In this document: in pieces, positions 6,406 to 9,018 of the stretch
Layout of the letters: every line of letters begins with the position of its first letter
How positions within the stretch are numbered: position 1 is the first letter of the stretch
Origin: Bacteroidota bacterium
Lineage (GTDB): Bacteria > Bacteroidota > Bacteroidia > Flavobacteriales > Flavobacteriaceae
Length of the DNA stretch: 9,018 nt
Assembly (NCBI GenBank): GCA_023393485.1
Contig: JAEWLD010000201.1
Location: 1-9,018, forward strand
Direction of reading: 5' to 3'
Notes under the pieces: model-generated
Seen by the model: only the letters and a program-made list of their open reading frames with translations
What the model was told of the DNA's origin: nothing
The model's database searches: none
Made by a program: the position numbers and the translations under genes

Positions 6406-7343
6406 TGAAAAGACCTTTATTCTACTCCAAAATCCTACTCTTCGGAGAATACGGCATCATCAAAGATTCCAAAGGCTTGTCTATTCCGTATAATTTCTAC
6501 AAAGGCGCGTTGAAACTCGACGGGCATGAAACCGGCGAAGCGCGTGCCTCAAATGCAAGCCTCGGCCGTTTTGTATCTTATCTGGAAAACCTTCAGCAAG
6601 AACAACCTGAATTGGTCACGTTTGATTTGGCGCAACTCAAACAAGACGTGGCCGACGGCATGTACTTCGATTCGAGCATTCCGCAAGGTTACGGCGTGGG
6701 TTCGAGCGGCGCATTGGTCGCAGCGATTTATGATCAATACGCGAACGACAAAATCACCGTACTTGAAAATCTGACGCGCGATAAATTGCTCAAGCTCAAA
6801 AAGATTTTCGCTCAGATGGAATCATTTTTCCACGGCAAAAGTTCGGGGCTTGACCCATTGAACAGCTACCTGAGCATTCCGATTCTGATCAATTCACCCG
6901 AAAATATCGAAGCAACCGGAATTCCGGCACAGCAAAAAGCCGGCAAAGGCGCAGTTTTCCTTTTGGATTCGGGGATTGTTGGCGAAACCGCGCCGATGGT
7001 CAACATTTTTATGGAAAACCTGAAAGACCAAGGCTTCCGCAAAATGCTTAAAAACGAATTCGTCAAGTATACCGATGCGTGCGTGGAGAATTTCCTGGGC
7101 GGCGATGTAAAATCGCTTTTCTCAAACACCAAAAAATTGTCTAAAGTCGTGTTAAGCCACTTCAAGCCAATGATTCCCGAGCAATTCCACGGCATCTGGC
7201 AAAAAGGCATTGACAGCAATGATTACTATCTGAAACTTTGCGGATCTGGCGGCGGCGGTTATATTCTCGGTTTTACTGAAGATCTTGAGAAGGCAAAAGA
7301 ATCGCTTAAGGATTACAAACTTGAAGTTGTCTACCAATTTTAA
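6405..7343 (+). CDS. mvk: Mevalonate kinase (GHMP kinase)
   Basis: The 312-aa product is a GHMP-family kinase expected to phosphorylate mevalonate to mevalonate 5-phosphate with ATP. The three family motifs are present: KILLFGEYGIIK (9-20), the ATP loop IPQGYGVGSSGA (92-103), and the C-terminal KLCGSGGGGYILGF (277-290). The candidate Mg-binding Glu is E139 and the catalytic Asp is D150 in SSGLDPLNSY. Motif 1 has GEYG where many mevalonate kinases have GEHA. Length is typical. The ATG at 6405 is the natural start: the motif-1 strand begins eight residues later and only A/T heptad repeat lies upstream, with no Shine-Dalgarno sequence. It is separated from mvaD by the inverted-repeat cassette and is followed by a heptad hairpin that begins two bases after the stop. 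No phosphomevalonate kinase gene is in the window, so phosphomevalonate as an alternative substrate cannot be excluded. Confidence 0.88.
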   Translation: MKRPLFYSKILLFGEYGIIKDSKGLSIPYNFYKGALKLDGHETGEARASNASLGRFVSYLENLQQEQPELVTFDLAQLKQDVADGMYFDSSIPQGYGVGSSGALVAAIYDQYANDKITVLENLTRDKLLKLKKIFAQMESFFHGKSSGLDPLNSYLSIPILINSPENIEATGIPAQQKAGKGAVFLLDSGIVGETAPMVNIFMENLKDQGFRKMLKNEFVKYTDACVENFLGGDVKSLFSNTKKLSKVVLSHFKPMIPEQFHGIWQKGIDSNDYYLKLCGSGGGGYILGFTEDLEKAKESLKDYKLEVVYQF

Positions 7344-7344
7344 T

Positions 7345-7407
7345 CAATTAACAATTGGTAATGGATAGTTGACAATTGTCGTCTCCATTGTCAATTGTCA
7401 ATTGTCA
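7345..7407 (+). repeat. Heptad-repeat hairpin between mvk and the prenyltransferase gene
   Basis: Arms 7345-7365 and 7384-7404 (21 nt each) are inverted repeats with 18 Watson-Crick pairs, two G-U pairs in RNA and one A-C mismatch; the 18-nt loop contains the palindrome GACAATTGTC (7371-7380). An alternative smaller stem pairs 7369-7376 with 7387-7394. The right side is a tandem array of three exact ATTGTCA heptamers (7387-7407), and the left side is also phased at 7 bp (CAATTAA, CAATTGG). The 7-bp unit and AATT core match the arrays at 5950 and 6369. It lacks a following T-run, so it is not a typical intrinsic terminator. Confidence 0.75.
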
Positions 7408-7410
7408 CCC

Positions 7411-7457
7411 GAGGCGCAGCCGAATTGTACGTAGCGCAGCGAAGTAAATTGTCAATT
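7411..7457 (+). repeat. Short direct repeats and heptads leading into the prenyltransferase start codon
   Basis: GCGCAGC occurs at 7414-7420 and 7434-7440, each followed by GAA and then TTGT, a degenerate duplication with a 20-bp period. The end is two more heptads, AATTGTC (7447-7453) and AATTATG (7454-7460), the second of which contains the ATG of the next gene. TAAATTG at 7445-7451 is a near miss to the -7 promoter consensus. No ribosome binding site is visible. Confidence 0.45.
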
Positions 7458-8408
7458 ATGTTAAGTCGCAAAAACAAACTTCTTCTGCTCAAAATCCTCA
7501 GTTTGTTTTCGGTAGTGCGCGGCTACAATGTTGCGGTGATTGTGATTGCGCAGTATTTGTCTGCGATTTTTATTTTGGCGCCGAAGAATATTCCCGCGCT
7601 TGACATCATTCTCGATTTCAGGGTTTTTATTTTAGTGCTTGGCTCTGCCCTGTCAATCGCTTCGGGATATATCATCAACAATTTTTACGACAGCCAAAAG
7701 GATTTGATCAACCGGCCGAACAAATCAATGCTTGACCGACTGGTGAGCCAAAAAACCAAACTTTATGTTTATTTCACGCTAAACTTCTTTGTCGCGCTGA
7801 TTTCGATTTTTCTGTCGTGGCGCGTGCTTTTGTTTTTTTCGGCGTACATTTTTTTGATTTGGTTTTATTCGCACAAGCTCAAGAAATATGCGATTATTGG
7901 AAATATTACCGCGGCATTTCTGGCGGTATTGCCATTCTTCGCAATCCTGATTTATTTATTTAAAAAAGACGGTTTCCGGCATTTTGAAATCCAGCACGTT
8001 GAAATCATTTTTGCGCACGCTGCATTTCTGTTCCTGCTGATTTTGATTCGCGAAATGATCAAAGACCTTGAAAACATCCCGGGTGATCTGGCCAGCGATT
8101 ATCATACGATTCCGGTAATTTACGGCGAACGCGTGTCCAAAATCGCAATATCGGTTTTGACAGTTTTGACCGTAATTCCGGTTTATTTGCTGATTGACAT
8201 TTACGATGTTGGGCAAATGGACGTTTACTTTTATATCTGCCTGGTTGTGCTGACTTTTTTCCTGATCAAATTGTGGCCGTCTGAAACGCGCGCGGAATTC
8301 CTCAGGCTGCACAACTTATTGAAATTTCTGATCGTGGCCGGTGTTTTTTGCATCGTTTTAATTGATCCGATGGTATTGGTTCATGGAAGAAATATGCTTC
8401 CGGTTTGA
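7458..8408 (+). CDS. UbiA-family prenyltransferase (geranylgeranylglycerol-phosphate geranylgeranyltransferase-like)
   Basis: This 316-aa polytopic inner-membrane protein, with roughly eight or nine hydrophobic segments, carries both Asp-rich motifs of the UbiA superfamily. The first is NNFYDSQKDLINRP (74-87; N75, D78, D82), which binds Mg-prenyl diphosphate. The second is REMIKDLENIPGDLASDY (198-215; D203, D210, D214), followed by TIPVIYG. Such enzymes transfer a polyprenyl chain to an aromatic or glycerol-phosphate acceptor. Flavobacterial homologues beside mevalonate genes are, as I recall, usually annotated as digeranylgeranylglyceryl-phosphate synthase-like; the acceptor cannot be read from the sequence. 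The ATG at 7458 is chosen because an in-frame TTG at 7395 would add 21 residues encoded by repeat DNA and unlike the family, whereas the chosen start gives the usual basic N-terminus followed by the first helix. Its context makes it a probable user of the isoprenoid precursors made by mvaD and mvk. Confidence 0.85.
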   Translation: MLSRKNKLLLLKILSLFSVVRGYNVAVIVIAQYLSAIFILAPKNIPALDIILDFRVFILVLGSALSIASGYIINNFYDSQKDLINRPNKSMLDRLVSQKTKLYVYFTLNFFVALISIFLSWRVLLFFSAYIFLIWFYSHKLKKYAIIGNITAAFLAVLPFFAILIYLFKKDGFRHFEIQHVEIIFAHAAFLFLLILIREMIKDLENIPGDLASDYHTIPVIYGERVSKIAISVLTVLTVIPVYLLIDIYDVGQMDVYFYICLVVLTFFLIKLWPSETRAEFLRLHNLLKFLIVAGVFCIVLIDPMVLVHGRNMLPV

Positions 8409-8445
8409 AGCAACTGCGTTAGCGATTGCAGCATTGTCTGAGCTC

Positions 8446-8488
8446 TTTCTAAACCCCAAAGGTTTTTGAAACCTTTGGGGTTTGGAAA
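8446..8488. repeat. Long near-perfect palindrome (dispersed-repeat-like; possible bidirectional terminator)
   Basis: The arms 8451-8465 (AAACCCCAAAGGTTT) and 8469-8483 are exact inverted repeats around a 3-nt loop (TTG). The stem extends outward to 8446/8488, for 20 pairs with one G-U. It lies 37 bp after the prenyltransferase stop, so it could end the operon transcript, but no T-run follows on either strand. The symmetric form with a CCCCAAAGGTTT core suggests a dispersed palindrome; copy number must be checked in the genome. The rest of the 186-bp spacer 8409-8594 holds the octamer array and a GC-rich stretch around a GCGGCCGC site. Confidence 0.75.
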
Positions 8489-8532
8489 AGCGAGTGCGGA
8501 AACCGCGGCCGCAGGCAACGCCCCAAAACTCA

Positions 8533-8581
8533 GCAACTTCGTAACTTTGTAACGTTGCAACACTGTAACTCACTATCTTTG
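8533..8581 (+). repeat. In-register octamer array resembling repeated -7 promoter boxes
   Basis: GYAAC recurs every 8 bp at 8533, 8541, 8549, 8557 and 8565. Read one base later, the units are CAACTTCG, TAACTTTG, TAACGTTG, CAACACTG, TAACTCAC and finally TATCTTTG (8574-8581). The second and last fit the Bacteroidetes -7 consensus TAnnTTTG exactly and the others are degenerate copies. The array ends at the promoter of the pseudouridine synthase gene. Confidence 0.75.
8555..8581 (+). promoter_or_regulatory. Putative promoter of the pseudouridine synthase gene
   Basis: TATCTTTG at 8574-8581 is a perfect TAnnTTTG -7 box ending 13 nt before the ATG at 8595. The -33 element could be TTG at 8555-8557 (16-nt gap) or TTTG at 8546-8549 (24-nt gap); neither spacing is clearly better. 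A second exact -7 match, TAACTTTG at 8542-8549, could give an upstream start site. Confidence 0.6.
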
Positions 8582-8594
8582 CAAAAAAATTCAC

Positions 8595-9018
8595 ATGAAC
8601 TCACCGAACCGCAATAACCGCAAACCATCGCCCCGAAACGGCGCCAAACCGGCCGCAGGCAAGAAAGACTACGCCAAACCGAGCCGCCCAATGGACAAGC
8701 GTTCGCAAAAGCCGAAGCCCGCGGCGAAAACCAAACCTGAGTCGGATGAGATTCGTTTGAACAAGTACATTGCGAATTCGGGAGTTTGCTCACGCCGCGA
8801 TGCCGATTTGTACATCCAGTCGGGCAACGTCAAAGTCAATGGCGAACCGGTGACCGAAATGGGTTACAAGGTAAAGCCGGGCGATGTGGGCAACTTTGAC
8901 GGACATGTGATTACGCCTGAGAAAAAAGAATATGTTTTGCTCAACAAGCCGAAGAATTTCACGACTTCGGCAGATGAGGACGACGTTCAGCGAAATGTTT
9001 CGGAATTGATCCGTACAG
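8595..9018 (+). CDS. S4-domain rRNA pseudouridine synthase (RsuA/RluB-type), N-terminal part (3' truncated by window)
   Basis: The frame is open from the ATG at 8595 to the window end (141 codons plus one base). Residues 1-50 are a low-complexity basic tail rich in Lys, Arg, Pro and Asn, probably disordered and RNA-contacting. Residues about 53-98 form an S4 RNA-binding domain (IRLNKYIANSGVCSRRDAD, then VKVNGEPV and KVKPGD). From about 112 the catalytic domain of the RsuA/RluB/RluE/RluF family begins, with EYVLLNKPKNFTTSADEDD. These enzymes convert specific uridines of 16S or 23S rRNA to pseudouridine; the catalytic Asp lies beyond the window, and which rRNA site is modified cannot be decided. 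The start is supported by the promoter match 13 nt upstream and by the S4 domain needing this frame. It is separated from the prenyltransferase by a palindrome, so it is probably an independent transcription unit. Confidence 0.9.
   Translation, partial: MNSPNRNNRKPSPRNGAKPAAGKKDYAKPSRPMDKRSQKPKPAAKTKPESDEIRLNKYIANSGVCSRRDADLYIQSGNVKVNGEPVTEMGYKVKPGDVGNFDGHVITPEKKEYVLLNKPKNFTTSADEDDVQRNVSELIRT

Noticed and set aside
7395..7457. TTG start adding 21 residues to the prenyltransferase
   Set aside because: The added peptide is encoded by heptad and GCGCAGC repeat DNA, and the ATG at 7458 gives the normal family N-terminus.
5950..7460. CRISPR-like or phage attachment interpretation of the repeated AATT heptads
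   Set aside because: Units are contiguous 7-mers with no spacers, no cas genes and no integrase are nearby, and there is no tRNA for an att site.
8484..8520. GC-rich stretch with GCGGAAACCGC as a regulatory hairpin
   Set aside because: The stem is only four base pairs and has no supporting context; treated as unexplained spacer.

Overview
The window looks like a chromosomal segment from a Flavobacteriaceae (Flavobacterium-like) bacterium. The evidence is a secreted protein with a C-terminal type IX secretion (Por) sorting domain, a mevalonate-pathway gene order I associate with flavobacteria, Bacteroidetes-type promoters (TAnnTTTG -7 boxes lying 13-17 nt before the ATG), and mostly absent Shine-Dalgarno sequences. 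Coding DNA is of moderate GC, while several intergenic spacers are almost pure A+T repeats.

Layout. (1) 1-1360: the 3' end of a glycerophosphodiester phosphodiesterase, coupled by an ATGA overlap to a BaiN/YhiN (HI0933-type) flavoprotein. (2) 1392-4298: a 968-aa modular T9SS cargo protein (signal peptide, CUB-like domain, FN3, further adhesin-type modules, an EF-hand-like loop, a DPNDK domain, sorting domain). (3) 4321-4797, minus strand: a TspO/MBR membrane protein, convergent with the T9SS gene and divergent from the next operon. (4) 4879-8408: an isoprenoid operon of diphosphomevalonate decarboxylase, a small four-helix-bundle (S23/IVP) gene, mevalonate kinase and a UbiA-family prenyltransferase. 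(5) 8595-end: the 5' part of an S4-domain rRNA pseudouridine synthase.

The genes themselves are mostly ordinary; the structure between them is the interesting part. The four-helix-bundle gene sits between the two mevalonate genes inside a 456-bp cassette. The cassette is bounded by perfectly phased heptanucleotide arrays (five units each side) that form inverted repeats. Each of the three differences between the arms gives a G-U pair in RNA, so a 37-bp stem with no mismatch can form around the ORF. This is the layout of the intervening sequences in 23S rRNA that carry the same protein family, but here it lies in an mRNA, and it takes in the mvaD stop codon and the first base of the mevalonate kinase start codon.

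A second heptad-repeat hairpin separates mevalonate kinase from the prenyltransferase, and the prenyltransferase start codon itself lies in a heptad. Downstream are a long perfect palindrome and an in-register array of six octamers, each resembling the -7 promoter box, ending in the probable promoter of the pseudouridine synthase. No defence system, CRISPR array, tRNA or rRNA is seen.
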